Source: Liolophura sinensis (taxonomy: Eukaryota; Mollusca; Polyplacophora; Chitonida; Chitonidae). From it: DNA of 64,000 bases. The notes beneath the pieces are model-generated. The model was given only the letters and a program-made list of their open reading frames with translations, did not search any database and was not told where the DNA came from. The stretch covers positions 41,153,385 through 41,217,384 of the forward strand of contig NC_088295.1 of assembly GCF_032854445.1 (NCBI RefSeq), written 5' to 3'. This document shows, piece after piece, positions 35,895-50,800 of this stretch (within the stretch, counting starts at the first letter, position 1; the number at the start of each line of letters is the position of its first letter). The position numbers and the translations under genes are program-made.

Positions 35895-38800
35895 GTACGT
35901 CACATCAGTGGTCTTTTTTTCTGACTAAGTATATCAATTTACATCTTCCCATTTCCATTTCCATGATCTGTTGTTAATCCTCAACCTGTACCTCCATTTT
36001 CACAATCCTTAACATGTACCTTCATGTCGATAATCCTCAACATGTACCTCCATGTCTGTAATACCCAGCATGTATAATATAAATCCTCAACACCTAAATG
36101 GGGGGGTCTCCGTGGCTCAATTGGTTAGCGCGCTAACGCAGCGTAATGACCCTGGAGTCTCACACCAATGCGGTCGCTGTGAGTTGACGTATATGTAGGA
36201 AGGTCTGTCAGCAAACTGCGAATGGTCATGTGTTTCCCCCGGGCAGTGCCCGGTTTCCTCCCACCATAATGCTGGCTGCCAATCAAATAAATAAATAAAT
36301 AAATAAATCAACATGTAAATGTGTATAATCCACAGCACACCTGTCCAGAGCCCCTGACATGATGTATACCTGTTTGTCTCCCCAGACATCCTCAGGGTGT
36401 GCATTTACATGTACCTCTGCAGCTATGAGACAATAACATGATACCAATATTTGCACTGTGTCTTACTTATATTTCTCTTTTACAGGTTGCTGGACCTGCA
36501 GTGTGATATCATAGCCGGGCTCACTGTAGGCTTGACCGTTATTCCTCAGGGTCTTGCCTATGCCAGAGTTGCACAACTTCCACCTCAGGTGCGTTCTACT
36601 GAAAGACTTGTCTTTAATAGCTATTATTCTTCAGTTTGATACATATACCCATATGTCTTAACATCTTATTGGAAATATATATGAAAGTTCTTGGTTTTGT
36701 AGAGAGAATATCTGCAGTTGGTAGTGGACATTAAGTTACGACTTGTTCAGATTCCAAATGATACATTCTTCGTAAGCCTCCAAAGCTGAACATAGATCAA
36801 CTCACGATCGTCCAGGTTATGTAGACAGTCTTTTTACTGCCGTGTAAAGAATACAGCTTGTAGGTGCACGTAAAACAGCAGGTGCCCAGATGTCATGAAT
36901 ATCTTAACAACAATTCACTTGCTACATTTAGAGCGGTCGTTGTATAACTTAATTATATATTCAGATTCTAGAGTCTTTGTCCTCATTTTAATAGAATGCT
37001 GGTAAATGGAAACACCTCTGATTGGTTGCTGTTTGATATTTCAGTCTGGTAGTATAATTTTGAAAATTCTATGAAGCAAATTGCCTAAAATAGTAGGTTT
37101 GCATATAAGTACATTGCTGCAGAATGGAAGGTATCAGTGAATACCAGCATTGCCATCATGGTTTATAAACACAGACTCACTCATGCTGATGTCTCCTGCT
37201 TAGAATCATTCACTCATTGATCAGTTAATCAGGCATTTCATTTCTTTTCAGTATGGGTTATACTCTGCTTTCATGGGCTGTTTCCTGTACATCTTCCTTG
37301 GTACCTCCAAAGATATTACCCTAGGACCAACTGCGCTCATGTCTCTGATGACAGCTGCATTCGCTGCAACACCTGTTGCGGAAGATCCAACATTCGCCAT
37401 CATTTTATGTCTCTTTTGTGGAATCATCCAGTTTACCCTCGGTATTTTGAAGCTGGGTGAGCTGGTATAATTGATTTACTTATAAAACTGACAGAAGTGT
37501 TTTTTTTAGCCCTCACTGGAGCATTGATCTAAAATTTCGCTTTTGGGATAACGCATGAACTTTATCGCTGTTTTAACTACACCACTGTGGGAGAGTATTT
37601 GCCAGGTATTTTAATAATGGAACAAAAAAAGTTTTCCTGTATCCAGATTATCTCCTCATTACAGTAAAATATACCTGAGTCAAGGGAGAACAACCAAGAG
37701 CATTTGGATTTCTTTAAATTATTTGAACACATAGCATATAATGTGCAACTGTAGGAGAACCTCAGAAATTTCCGTGTTCATTTAAGCATTAGGTTTTTTT
37801 TATGTCAAATGGAAAATGTATGTTTTGGTCCTATTGTAATGTAACTAAAATATGATGACCTCACTGGGTGAAATTAAAAAAATTAGAGCCTTTTCTAAGG
37901 TAGGTAAAAGGTTTTTCTTATGATGATACCGCTAACAAGTACATATTTTTGAGTAGTAGATCAACCAGCTATTAACTTTATTATCTCTGTTTTCCAGGTG
38001 TATTGGTCAACTTCATATCATTTCCGGTCATCAATGGCTTTACATCAGCTGCAGCCATCATTATTGCTGTCGGACAGATTAAGGTATTTTAAGATCCACA
38101 TTCAAAAATGTAGTGATTTAAAACCAGGGTTACACGCACTAATATCTATTTTGTTGTAACATCTGATCACCACAGGGGGCCTCCGTGGCTCAGTTGGTAA
38201 GCGCGCTAGCGCAGCGTAATGATCCAGGAGCCTCTCACCTATGCAGGTGCTGTGAGTTGAAGTCCAGCTCATGCTGGCTTCCTCTCCGGCTGTACGTGGG
38301 AAGGTCAGCCAGCAGCCTGCGGTTGGTCGTGGGTTTCCCCTGGGCCCTGCCTGGTCTCCTCCAACCATAATGCTGACCGCCGTTGAAAACGGGAAATATT
38401 CTTGGGTACGGTGTAAAGCATCAATCAAATAAATAAATAAATCATCACCACAGTGCATGCTTCGCCGGTGTAATTTTTAAAATCTGATCACACTGTTGCT
38501 TTGGTGCTCTGAATTTCATAAGAAAGCCTAATGCATGTTGCACCCATGTGTTCAGGTCACACGCGAGAATTTTAGTATTATTACCAATACCTTCCTGTTG
38601 ATATCAACGAGATTCTTTTCATCATAGCTTCAACCTTCAACCTTAATACAGTCCCTGTGGCAGGCTTTGTAAAATTTCTGATTTTATTTTTATCTACTAT
38701 TTGTCGTGAAAAGTTGCCAGGGATTCTATTTTATGTTTTTTTTTTTCAAAATTATTTTTACCTTTTACCTGCATGTAAATCACGTCTGTTCAGTACACTG

Positions 38801-41800
38801 ATTCCAGAGAGAGCCTGAGACTTGGCTTAGACTTGTGAATAAATAATGTAACCAGTATCATAATATCCGAGCATCATGGGATTAGCCATGAGAGCCTGAG
38901 ACTTGGATTAGACTTTAGAATAAATAATGTAACCAGTATCATAATATCTGTGCACCATGGGATTAACCATGAGAGCCTGAGACTTGGTTTAGACTTACAA
39001 ATAATGTAACCAGTATCATAAGGTCCAGTTTAAAGACTGTATTCATATTTGTGCTGCAGGATATCTTGGGTCTGTCCCACATTCCGCGAGAATTCTTACA
39101 TCAAGTCTACGAAACAGCTCTGAAGATTCCAGAAACTAAGTAAGTTCAGAAAATTGTCATGCTTTAGTTAATTTGTTTTGAATAAAAACAGGATTTATTT
39201 TATTGGAAAGCAAAATTTCATGAATACTATTGTTGTAGTTTCCATGCATTGAAACCCATCTCTTGCTTGTTCGACCGCCGCTTTGGGTTACATGCCTGGC
39301 AAAGACCGATGGTATACTCATCGCACTCTATTTTTCCTCAACCCACAAGCCAGCTATATTGGTGAAACACTGCTTGTGTATGGCATTAAAAGTCAATCAA
39401 TTAAAATAAATTAACAGGTCATGTTTCCACATCATTTAATACCCTAGTAAACAGAATCTTATGACCTTTGATAAATTAAGGATCATGCATTCATATGGAT
39501 AAATGAGTCCATGGAAGTGTGAAACTTTGATTGAATCCATGTCTGCTGCATTGGTTTCTTATCACCTGCACTTCTTTTTCAGTGTTTGGGATTTATGCAT
39601 GGGATTAGTCTGTCTGGTTATTTTAATCTTCTTAAAGGTAAGAGTAAAATTTACCACATAAAATAATAACTTCAGTTCATATATTTTTGTTGTTAATCGT
39701 TCTTCAGGTTTTAGAAATGTGTAAACCTTTGAACTTTGGACTGATGTAAGAAACATAGGATAGATTTTAACTACAGTAAAACTTTTGAGCTTTTGAATGA
39801 TGTAAGAAACGTAGGATATATTTTAACTGCGGTAAAACTTTTGGGCTTATGACTGATGTAAGAAACGTAGGATAGATTTTAACTATGGTAAAACTCATGC
39901 ATCAATGTCGGTATTTAGTCTGTTTTTTTTTAAGTTCATGTCTGACAAGCTGGCAAAAATTACAGATTGTTGTTGAAAAAGATTTTCTGGCTAGTTAAAA
40001 GTTGCCACGTGATATTATCTTTGATGCTTACTTTTTGTAATTGTTTTAATATTATGTTTTTTGTTTTAATATTATTATTTTTTTGTTTTATTGTCTCATT
40101 TATAGCAAGTGCGTGATATTAAATGGAAGGAAGAAAGTCCAGAAGAGAGGAAGTTGTGGAAGGAAGTGCTGAAGAAACTTCTCTGGTTGGTTTGTACAGG
40201 TAAGCTTCTTTTACGAGGGTCTTTATACTCCGCATTTCAACAAAAGCATGGTGATTAGTATTAATGTGGTTTTATCTGACGGTTGGGCCTTGGTAAGTTT
40301 TTGTTATTTGCAATAACTGCTCAAATATTATCTGGTTTTTATTACATTTTGCATGCAGGTTCTCTTGGTGGAGCTTCAGATGAAGCATAAGATCTCAACC
40401 AAGTCCATACAATATTTTGTATATTTAATTAATTCCTTGATTCTCATTCGTTGATGGTTTTCTTCCAATAATTTTAGGGGCCTCCGTGGCTCTGTTGGTT
40501 GGCGCGCTAGCGCAGCGTAATGACCCAGGAGTCTCTCACCAATGCGGTTGCTGTGAGTTGAAGTCCAGCTCATGCTGACTTCCTCTCTGGCCGTATGTAG
40601 GAAGGTCTTCCAGCAGCCTGCGGACGGTCGTGGTTTTCCCCCGGGCAGTGCCCGGTTTCCACCCACCATAATGCTGGCTGCTGTCGTATAAATGAAATAT
40701 TCTTGAGTACGGCGTAAAAACACCAATCCAAAAAAAAAAGCAAAAAAAAAAAAAACAATAATTTTGTTTGATTTTGGATAAATTTCTGTGTGCACGTTCA
40801 CGCAGGGTAACTCCAAAGCAAGTTTAAGAACCAGTACCATATTTTTTACATGCATGTATTTCATGAATTTCTTACATGCATGTATTTCATGAATTTCTTA
40901 CTTCTCATTGATCATTGGCTCCATGCAGTTACTTCTCAAATGTTTTTTTTCAGTTGTAAACAAATTTTTTGCATGGATTCTTTTTGTGGCCCCTTTGATC
41001 AAGGCGAAAACCAGATTGCCCCATGCATAATTTCTGCATATATATAGTATGGAAGGCAATTCATTGAATTTGCTTGTTCATTATGGTGATTCAGGCATGA
41101 AAGCTTTAAAATTAGTATCACTACCTTCTTAGCACCATCCCTATTTCAGATCTTATGTGGACCAGTTCTTTTTCTTAACCGTACTGTAACTAAGGATGGT
41201 CTGTTTCCACCTTTCATCAGTTCTTACTAAAAAATAAAGTAAAGCTTTTGTGTCATACCCATGTGATGATGAGGGTATCAAAAATATATATATATATATA
41301 TATATATGTACAAAGAAGTACCAGTCCATAAATGATGGAGAATGTTGAACATTGTTGGACAGGTCGGAATGCTGTAATTGTGATAGCTACAGCTGGGATT
41401 GCCGGAGCTTTGGAGGCACAGAACATTACGGAGCTGACACTAACGGGGGAACTAGTACCAGGTCTCCCGGAGTTTAGACCCCCATCTTTCACTTTTGAGT
41501 CCCACAACATTACCATGACAACCAGCCAGGTGTTTGAGGTTAGTTCAGTCTTAATTGTCTGAAGATAATTTGTCCCCTCACATGCTAAGTCGGTAACAGA
41601 CACTTGTTTTCTTTTATTCAGATGAGATGGCCAGATTGTTTAGCCAATACCTCATGGATGTAGTTGTGTTCAGAATTACTTTAGGTCTTCCTATAATGGC
41701 TGGTTTTACAAGTTCAAGCATCTCCGTATGATTGGATTTATCAGTAACACATTTCTTAGCCTTCTTTCTTTAGAATAGTTTTTTGATTTGGAAACGTTTG

Positions 41801-44800
41801 AACGTGAAATTGTTTTACTTGGAATACAGCATGAACTTATTAATCAGCATGGAATTGGAAACCACTGAAATGGAACAGTAAAACCTTGGTTGATGTCAAA
41901 ATCCTGAAATGACTCGCAGTTTCTGTTTAATGTTTTAGTAATGGTAAATTTTTGTTACAGAAAATTGGTGCAGGATTTGCCATCGTTCCATTGTTGGGTA
42001 TTATTGAGACTGTGGCTATTGGAAAGGCGTTTGGTAAGCAGTTCTTTCTTGTGAAGGGGAATAAACGGAGGAGGGGTTGGTGGTTTGTTGTTGGGTGGGG
42101 GTAGCTTTGTTTGGTGTGACTGTCATGCCCTTGACCACTTTCAATCCACTGCTTTTAACTGCGGCTTTTGCTCAGGAAGTTTGTTAAACAAATCTTACAA
42201 TATGAAACATCAACCAAAGAAATAAGTACTTTCTCCTTTGTATTTTTAGTTTACAAGAATTTTCAAAACATTCTGCTGCAAACTTTTTAGTTGCAAAAGT
42301 AGCTGTTGCATCGAGTTGATGTCTGAGAGATTTCAGGTTTCACTGTGTGATAGCTCAGGGCCTGATTTACAGTGGTTCTTCTCACTTAGTACTTGACAGA
42401 AAGGCAAAGGCCAAATATTGGTTTTAAAGATGTTATCATTTGAACTGCTTCAAGGACACACTGTGACATGGCTGGAATATCATTGAAAATGACGTTCAAA
42501 TTCTATCAGAGTTTGACCTGCAAGAAAACAGTGTTGTGATATGACCAAAATAATAATGAAAGTGGCGTTAAACTCCTATCAGGTTGTTGTAGAATGTAAA
42601 AAGTAATATATTTATGCTCTTTTTTCTTTTGCAGCTAGAAAAAACAACTACAAACTTGACCCAAGCCAAGAGCTGATTGCTATAGGTTTGTGCCGTGATA
42701 ACTCCAAACGGTTGCTACCATACTGTACACTGAATTTGTGCAATCTATATGTAATGTTTACAAATAATTTTCCAGAAATAGAAACTAAAATTTGTTTCAA
42801 TTTTCTGTAAAGTTAAAGAAAGACAAACACTAATAAATATTGATTTGTTGTTCATTGTGCAACTATGTTTTACCCATCCATTTGAATCTGAAACAGTTTT
42901 GAGAAGGATACAATTATTGTTGTTTGTTTTCTACAGGTGTGGGCAATTTAATAAGCTCATTCTTTGGTGCTTATCCCATCACCGGCAGTTTTTCAAGGTG
43001 AGCTATTTACATGTTTACATGACAGATTTACGTGACTAATGACCTAAAATTTTCCCCCAAAGAGTGTGTTTTAAGAGGCAAATAAATGTAGGATATCAAA
43101 ATGTGCAACTTTGTTATGGGCAAAATTTTAATTCATGTACGATAATTCCCAAAATTTTGTCTGAGGGAAATGAAGAAGTTCTTTCTATATCCTGTAGTTC
43201 AGAATGTGCTTTACCATTGGATTATTTATTCATATCTTCTGTGTGTCACTGTTTTGTCTCATAGCACAAATTCAAACTTGTATTTCTCAATGAAAATGTC
43301 TTAGAATGTATATCATGTTGTCACAGTTATAACTCAGTAAAGGAAATAACATATATAGCAATGACAAAATTACCTGCAGGATCAAGAGCTAGGTTATCCA
43401 TTTGTTTGGTTAGGAATTGGTTCGTAGGTCTTTATATGCGTTCGAAAACCTTGAAGGTGTAACATGACATTGTAATATAATAAGAATGGTTTGTTTTTTT
43501 GTGCTACCTTGGTGTTATTTCCTAGTGTTTTTATTTTTAATATGTTCAAGGACAAGACAGCACCTGACTAACATATTTCATTCAAAAGCAGGATACTCAA
43601 GCTTTCTAAAAAATTTCATTTTTTGTTATTTTAATGAGATTTCACAAAATAACAAGTAGAAAAAAAATGACAATACTGCTCAAACGGATGGTGTGAATCG
43701 AGGCAGATATCTTAAGAATTTTATCCAATCAAACACGTTGCTGTCATATTGGGTGGCTTAAGCTGTGACACAGCCATTACTCATTCACACTATGGAGTGA
43801 CATATGATGACAGAACTACTGCATAAGACATCATTGTGAGATAGTTTACAACCATTTAGTTACATGTAGCCGAAGGGCCATTTCACATAATGTTGTGGGA
43901 CAGGTCTGTATCATTTACAAACCACCACAGAGATAAAATTTACAGAGGTTGATTTACAAGCTGTGTAATATTGGATGACGGTATTACAAATCATGTCAGA
44001 CAGTAGCATACTGTCTCGGCGCAAACCACATTCATCTCCGCAGTAGACCCTAGGCTCACTTAGACATGCCGTTCAAATTATACAAATACATTTTTTGTTG
44101 TTCGTATGAGTCTTTCTGGCATTCAGTGTTTTTTTTTTTTGTTGTTTTTTTTTATAAAATACTGTAAAATTATTGGAACACCGTGTTCAACCAAAGTGCT
44201 TTTTCTGATGTCTGCAATAACCATCTTAGAAGCCACCACTACAAAATAGCAGCATAAAATCCATCGACAGTCAAATGCTTAGATCAGCCTCAGTGGTGCT
44301 CAGATCTACAGTGTGTATTTCCATTTATTTTAGAATTGAGCATCAGTCTAGTTGTACAATATTCCTATTCCTATGTTAGATTTGTAGACATTTAATAGGA
44401 ATCCAAATCACCAACACAACCACTCCAGACAGTACGACCTAAAGCAAGAATACCTTGGCTGTACAATTTAGACAGGGTCGCTGGAGATCCTTGTAATCAA
44501 CAATTCAAGCAGAGGAAGAAATACTCTTCCAGTATGTCCTATATATCACTTGAAAGTCCAAATCCACAGCTTTTATGTGCTGTAGCTACTGCTCAGACTA
44601 GTATATATAAATACCTTCGACGCTAGAGCCCTAGAGTCAATGTGACATCACCTTTCTCTGGATAATGGAGACCCGCTGAAGCTTTTACTGGGTTGAAAAA
44701 AATCTAAAAAATATTTAATGCCAGTTTAGGATACTTTGAATGTTAATGTTGCTAATGTTGCTAGTGCACATAAATAGGGTGCTGTCTTTCACTTTAATGG

Positions 44801-47800
44801 TGGTATACCATACTATACATGGCTGTGAGTCTCTGACAAGCTGGGATCAAAAGTTTGAGATTACACAATAAACAATCAGACAAATGACTTTTTAATTTCT
44901 CTTCTTCTAATTTTAGAACGGCTGTGAATTCCCAGAGTGGGGTGGCCACGCCAATGGGGGGATTAGTTACTGGTAAGACAATATCATGTTTCTTTCCTCC
45001 TAAGTCGTGAGTGAACAGAACATGTAATACAATAGTTGGTATGAAAGTACCATTCATAAGTTGTTGATATCTGATGTCAAAGTTTCTGTGCTACCTGAGA
45101 ATGACCCAAATTTGTGACCCATTTTTGAAAAAGGTGTCAAGATTTCTGTTCTCTAAGGGGAAGACCCTATCTCATTCTGACCAATGGCACCAGTGTGAGT
45201 CTTTGTGTGTTCATTGTTCTCATTGGTTACAGCAACTTTGGTGTGGTAACAGGAGTTTACAATATTGCTTTCTCAAATCCAGGAGTGAAACTTAATGCCT
45301 ATCCTGCAATATCCTGCAGTTTTCTATCAGCTTTTAGCTGTCAAACGTTGGCTGTATAGCAAGAAAGGAAATGAATTAAGCCAGCATAGTCAAAACAGGG
45401 TAATAGTTAATGTCTGGATGAGCATTGAAAATAGCATTGAAATAGAGATACTGTAAATATCATTTCAACCCAATGAATCACTTTTTCAGCAGAAGTTATG
45501 CATATAGTTACTGTGGAAATGATCATATATCATTTGTTTGTGTCATTAAAGATGCAAGCTTCATAAAACAACTTATTTCTCTTCACCTTGTAGTTCTCTG
45601 AGAATGTTTCTAAATACTGGTCTCAGGGCTGGTTGAAATGGTTGAAGAATTACTCCTCTTCGTCATGTGACTGAAAAATTAAGAATGACATTATTTATTT
45701 ATTTGATTGGTGTTTTACGCCATACTCAAGAATATTTCAATTGTACGACAGTGGCCAGCATTTATGGTGGGTGGAAACTGTCCAGCGCCCGGGGGAAAGT
45801 ATGACATTAAAAGCTATGCATACATACGTACCTAATAGTTAGTGTTGTATTGTAACAGTTGATGAGAACACTCAGATTACAATACTTATCGTGCTCTCAT
45901 AAATTATATATCATGGGAAGTAAGCAAAAGGCTTGTTGTATATAGATCACTTCAGTCACTTACCAACCTGCCTTGTTGAAGATGAATTATGAAGCTAATT
46001 AACAAACCAGACATAAGTACTTCATGCCTTTTTTTTTTTGTGACGCATTTTGTAACAAGAAATCAGCTACACATTGACAAGATGTGTGTTCAGTCCCATT
46101 CCCTTACAGGGAATTGTCTGGCCTCACCCGTATTTATTGTTCTCAGGGCCTTGGTGGCATCAAGCGCCCAATGCTCTCTTATATAGTCTAAGTTGGCGAG
46201 TGATCTATTGCCTTCCAATTAGTGAAATATTCTTGAATGTGGTTAAAAAGACAAAAGAGCAGTGGCTGCAATAACCCACAAAAAGTCAATATCATTTTGC
46301 TAAAGATAGGATGTCAGAAATCTGTCTGACTGAGCAAGCGGCGGAGAGAAACATACGCAGAGAAACTCACAGAATTGCTGGTAGCAGTGAAGCATTCCAG
46401 GGCAATAAAATATGTGTATTTACAGGTGCTCTAGTACTGCTGGCCCTGGGCCTGTTGACCCCCTGGTTTTATTACATCCCTCGTTCTTCCCTGGCTGCCG
46501 TCATCATTTCAGCCGTTATTTACATGGTGGATTATAAGATAGTCCTCACACTCTGGAGAGTCAATAGTAAGTATGCAATTTTTAATAAAGAAGTTGTTTG
46601 TGAAACATGATAAGTTATATCATATGTAGGAAGTGAGTTATATTTGTGACAGAATCTTTGAGAGTAACAAAAATCATCATATCAATTAGTCCATTTATGA
46701 TTTGATCCTTTGATAATGTATAAATCACAAGTTCTTGGAAGAAAAGACCTTTAAGTCTGCTGTGGGTTTAACAATGAAATATATATTTTAATTAGGCTCT
46801 TAGAAATTCCTTACCACTTTTGATGTTTTTTGATTGATATGTTTTTCTTAATTTCCTACATATTAGTCCTCTAATATAATGTCAATTCTTTTTTGCAGAA
46901 ATTGACCTGATACCATTATTTGTCACCTTTATTCTGTCGTTTTTGATAGGGATAGAGGTGAGCATTACACTCTGTGATTTATGGTAATTCTAGTGTTACT
47001 AATATATAAATGTTTTATTATTAACAAATGCCTCAGTCATTGAAGATTGTATCTCTTGTGCCCATGACCCTCCTAGCTTTGACATACATGTAGGTGGGAA
47101 GCTTGGGGAAAATTTCACATTTGGCTGATGTGGAGTATGCATCTTTTGTATTTTAACATCAGTAATACTTGAGACATGGGCAGATTCAGTTTAACACCCT
47201 ACAACAACAGTTCAGTGGCCAAAATCTGATGTCCCGTATTGAACGGGTAAAGCTCAAAAGCTGACCAGTTGTCTCATTGAAAAAGCACTAGATAAAGGAG
47301 CAACAAGGAGGCACATTACATCCAGTCTAAGGACTCCTTGGTTGTCATATCATTAGAGAAGAAAATTTTGAAACATGGCACTATAGGCTGAAAAGAGCAC
47401 ATTTTCTTCTATCTGGTGGTGCCTGTTGCATAATTTTGCCATTTTTCCTCGCCATACACGTAAAGCCTGAAAGCTGCAAAGCTAGCATTAATTGCCGAGT
47501 CCATCGCGCCCTCCATCTTTAACACCCTGTAATTTATGCTGGGGGTGTGTTGCCCCTCAGCCAAAGAGAGTCGTTAAAACGTCGGGCTTGTTCGTGTAAA
47601 CTCAGAATCTAGGTCCAACATTCCGGTTTCCCGATCGTAAGGCGGAAAACAAACTGTACTGTTCGCTACCTTACGGGAAGCCAAGTTCTACCAGAAATGC
47701 ACGAACTGCACTTTGGCAGTTTCCGATGGAAATTCTCCTCCTAACACAGAAGGCTTCAGGACTAGTTCTTTGGCAAAATGGAGTGGCCCACAGCGGATTT

Positions 47801-50800
47801 TGGCGCTGACTTTATATATAATTTATCAACTTGAGGTACATATTAGAATTTTTTTATGGCATGCACATGTGAGGAAATGCATACTCTCTTCAATGGTATT
47901 TGTTTGATATTTAAATTTTCTTCTCCTTTAAATGCAACGTCAAACCCTAAACACTCACTCAAGAACTGACCAAACCAAAATGATATGAGACAGCTAGACA
48001 TATTGCATTTTTATACTGTTAAGGATGACTTTGTAAGCTCAGCTGTAGGATGCTCCAAACATCCCTGGGAATGGTATTGTTAATATTTTTTCATTCTAGC
48101 TCAGATATGAACGAGAGTGAGTTAAGACGGAATGGTTCAAGTGCTTGCCTTTTAACTACTTTTAATTTGGAGAGGAAAGGTTTCATGCTTCCATTGTTCC
48201 TAAGGCCGTGTTGTTGACAATATGCGAATGACAGTGGTCTTTAAAATGCAGTTCGCTGGAGACCTGCCGCAAACCCTCAGTGTGACACAGGTCACACACA
48301 CTCACATTTCGCCAACATAACTGGCTGTGGGTTATGTTTACTGTAGGCAATCTAGTTTCATCCATCCACTACATACTGGCTGTCATTGCACAGGTATAAA
48401 TGAACAGTTTTGGAGTTGATATAATTAAATTGACATTTACAATTTCAGTATGGTATATTGGCTGGTGTTGGTGTCTCTATAGTTATACTGCTGTATCCTT
48501 TGGCCAGACCCAAGGTCAAGGTAAGTGTTAAAGTTTGGTTGTTTTTATCCATTCTTACCTCAGAATGTTTTCTTGAATTTATGGTGTTAAAAACACTCAT
48601 AAGTTTTTGATTAAACTTCTAGCTTAAATGTGAAGCATAACACTGTTTATAGAGATGTAAAGTTTTATGATTTCAAGTTGTTGGGTTTGACTAAGTGCGT
48701 TCTAAGCAAACCTATTTCACAAACATTTAAGCATTTGTAATTCATGTAATGTTTATGCAAAAAAAAAAGCTCAATAGAGTGATGTTCCCTTGTGAAATTA
48801 TTTATCCGGGAAAAGAGAAAGAATTGTATCTTCTGTCATTCTGTTAATGTATAAATATGGACATAGTGTGAACTTCAAAACAGTTTACTGCGATAAAATT
48901 GTAACTTACCTCAGGGATGTTTTCTCGGAGTAATATCCTCCAAGCTGTGCATGAATTACACGAGCTCTTTTCTGTCTCTGTCTGAAAAGAGCCTCCTTTG
49001 TCATTTCTCTATGTGAAATGAGCTGTGTTTGTCGTGTCTGTCTGAAATGATCCTTCTGTGTGTATCTGAATTGAGCCTTTTTTCATTTATCTGTCTTTAT
49101 TCATTTATCTCAGTGTGCGAACAGTCCTTGAAAGTCCATGAAATTTCATTGTTTTTAAGTACGTGGAAGTCCTTAAAAAAGACAAATAATCCTGGAAACT
49201 CCTTGAAAATCTTAGTTTGCCCCGAACTTAAATATTGCGTGCTGACCGCTGAGTCTGTATATCGAGAGCTCGCTGATAATTCTCCCATAACCAGGGCTTC
49301 CGCTAGCACTCGCCATTGTCGCAAATTTAGATCAATTTTTTGAAATGGCGATAAAATTTGAAAAAATGTTAATGTTTTCGGCGATAAATTTATTCACTTA
49401 AGAAAAAATACAAATGTTATACAAAAGCTACCATGAGAGTTTTCTAGGGTTTTTAGCAGATTTTCACAATTTTTCTATTGAAAATAATCCACTTACTTTC
49501 ATTTCAAACAGCCTCATCTCGGAGAAACAACAACACAGTTGTATGGCGATTACCGTACGATAAATCTAGAAAGTGGGTTCAGCATTGTTGCAAGTCGACT
49601 TACATTAAATAACGCTTGAATCATTTTGTTAAATAACGAACAAGAATCGTGGCATTTTGGGGGATGCCTTTCATTGCCAATTTTACAAAAAAAAAAAAAA
49701 TTATCCAGGGAAATAAATCAAGGTAGAGTTACACCTGTAAATGAAGTTACATCCCATGAAAAATTTAAACATTCCCACTTACTAAACTATTTTTTTTTGG
49801 ATACGAAGTAAATTTAATGTTTCAGAATATGTGCTGTTACATAAATGTGTACGCCGTCTGGTTTTAGAAGAAAACCAGACTGTATTACTCCGATGTACTG
49901 ATCATAATGTTGCATTTAAATAGACTGAATTTACAAATTAATTTCGGAACAAATTTTTCTGATAGAAGAAATTACATTTTACTATGATCTTACAGATAGG
50001 TTGAAAAAATGATTGATTTTTTTTTTCAAAAAACAAAAACATGCTCCCAAGCATTGGTCCATTATTTTGAGGGCAATTGTTTTAAATGTAACGTTTGATA
50101 AACTCCAGATATAGCTGGAAGAGACCAAACTGATTCTAGCAGCTACAACAAGGCAGATAAAACAAATTACAGAAGGAGACCTACAAGAGTCATGGCTGCT
50201 AAGAAAGTATTTACTACAAAATGTGATGAGTGGCTAAAGTGACTGGCTAAAAAAATTACTGACCCAGAGGAAGCCCTGCATAATGATACATGGCGTTCAT
50301 TTTATTTATTGAGCCAAGGTCGAGACAAAGAATGTGTTGCATTACAGAGGTGAAGGGCAGATATTTCTTGCAAAAGCAAGTTTACTATTCAATATACATG
50401 CATGCAAATTAAAGCATCTATAATTCAGACTTATAATCTGAATATAGTCTATAATTTGCACCATAGTATGTTTAAACTAGCCTTGAAAATGACAAAAAAC
50501 TCCTTGAATTTCATTTTCATATACTGTACGAACCCTGTATCTGTCTTTTTGTCATTTATCTATCTGAAAAGAGCCTAATATCACTTCTGTCTGAAATAAT
50601 CCTTCTTTATTCTTTGTGTCTGAATCAGACTTTTTTGTCAGGTCCCTGTCTGAAAAGAGCCTTTTTGTCAGGTCCCTGTCTGAAAAGAGCCGTTTTGTCA
50701 GGTCCCTGTCTGAAAAGAGCCTTTTTGTCTTCAATAATCTTTCTTTATCCAGTGTGTTTGAGGCAGCTTTTTTGGTATTTCTCTGTCAGAAATCAGTCTT

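Noticed and set aside
38102-38458. 118-codon minus-strand frame, and a similar 162-codon one at 40376-40864
   Set aside because: Both are read-throughs of SINE-A copies on the opposite strand, not genes.
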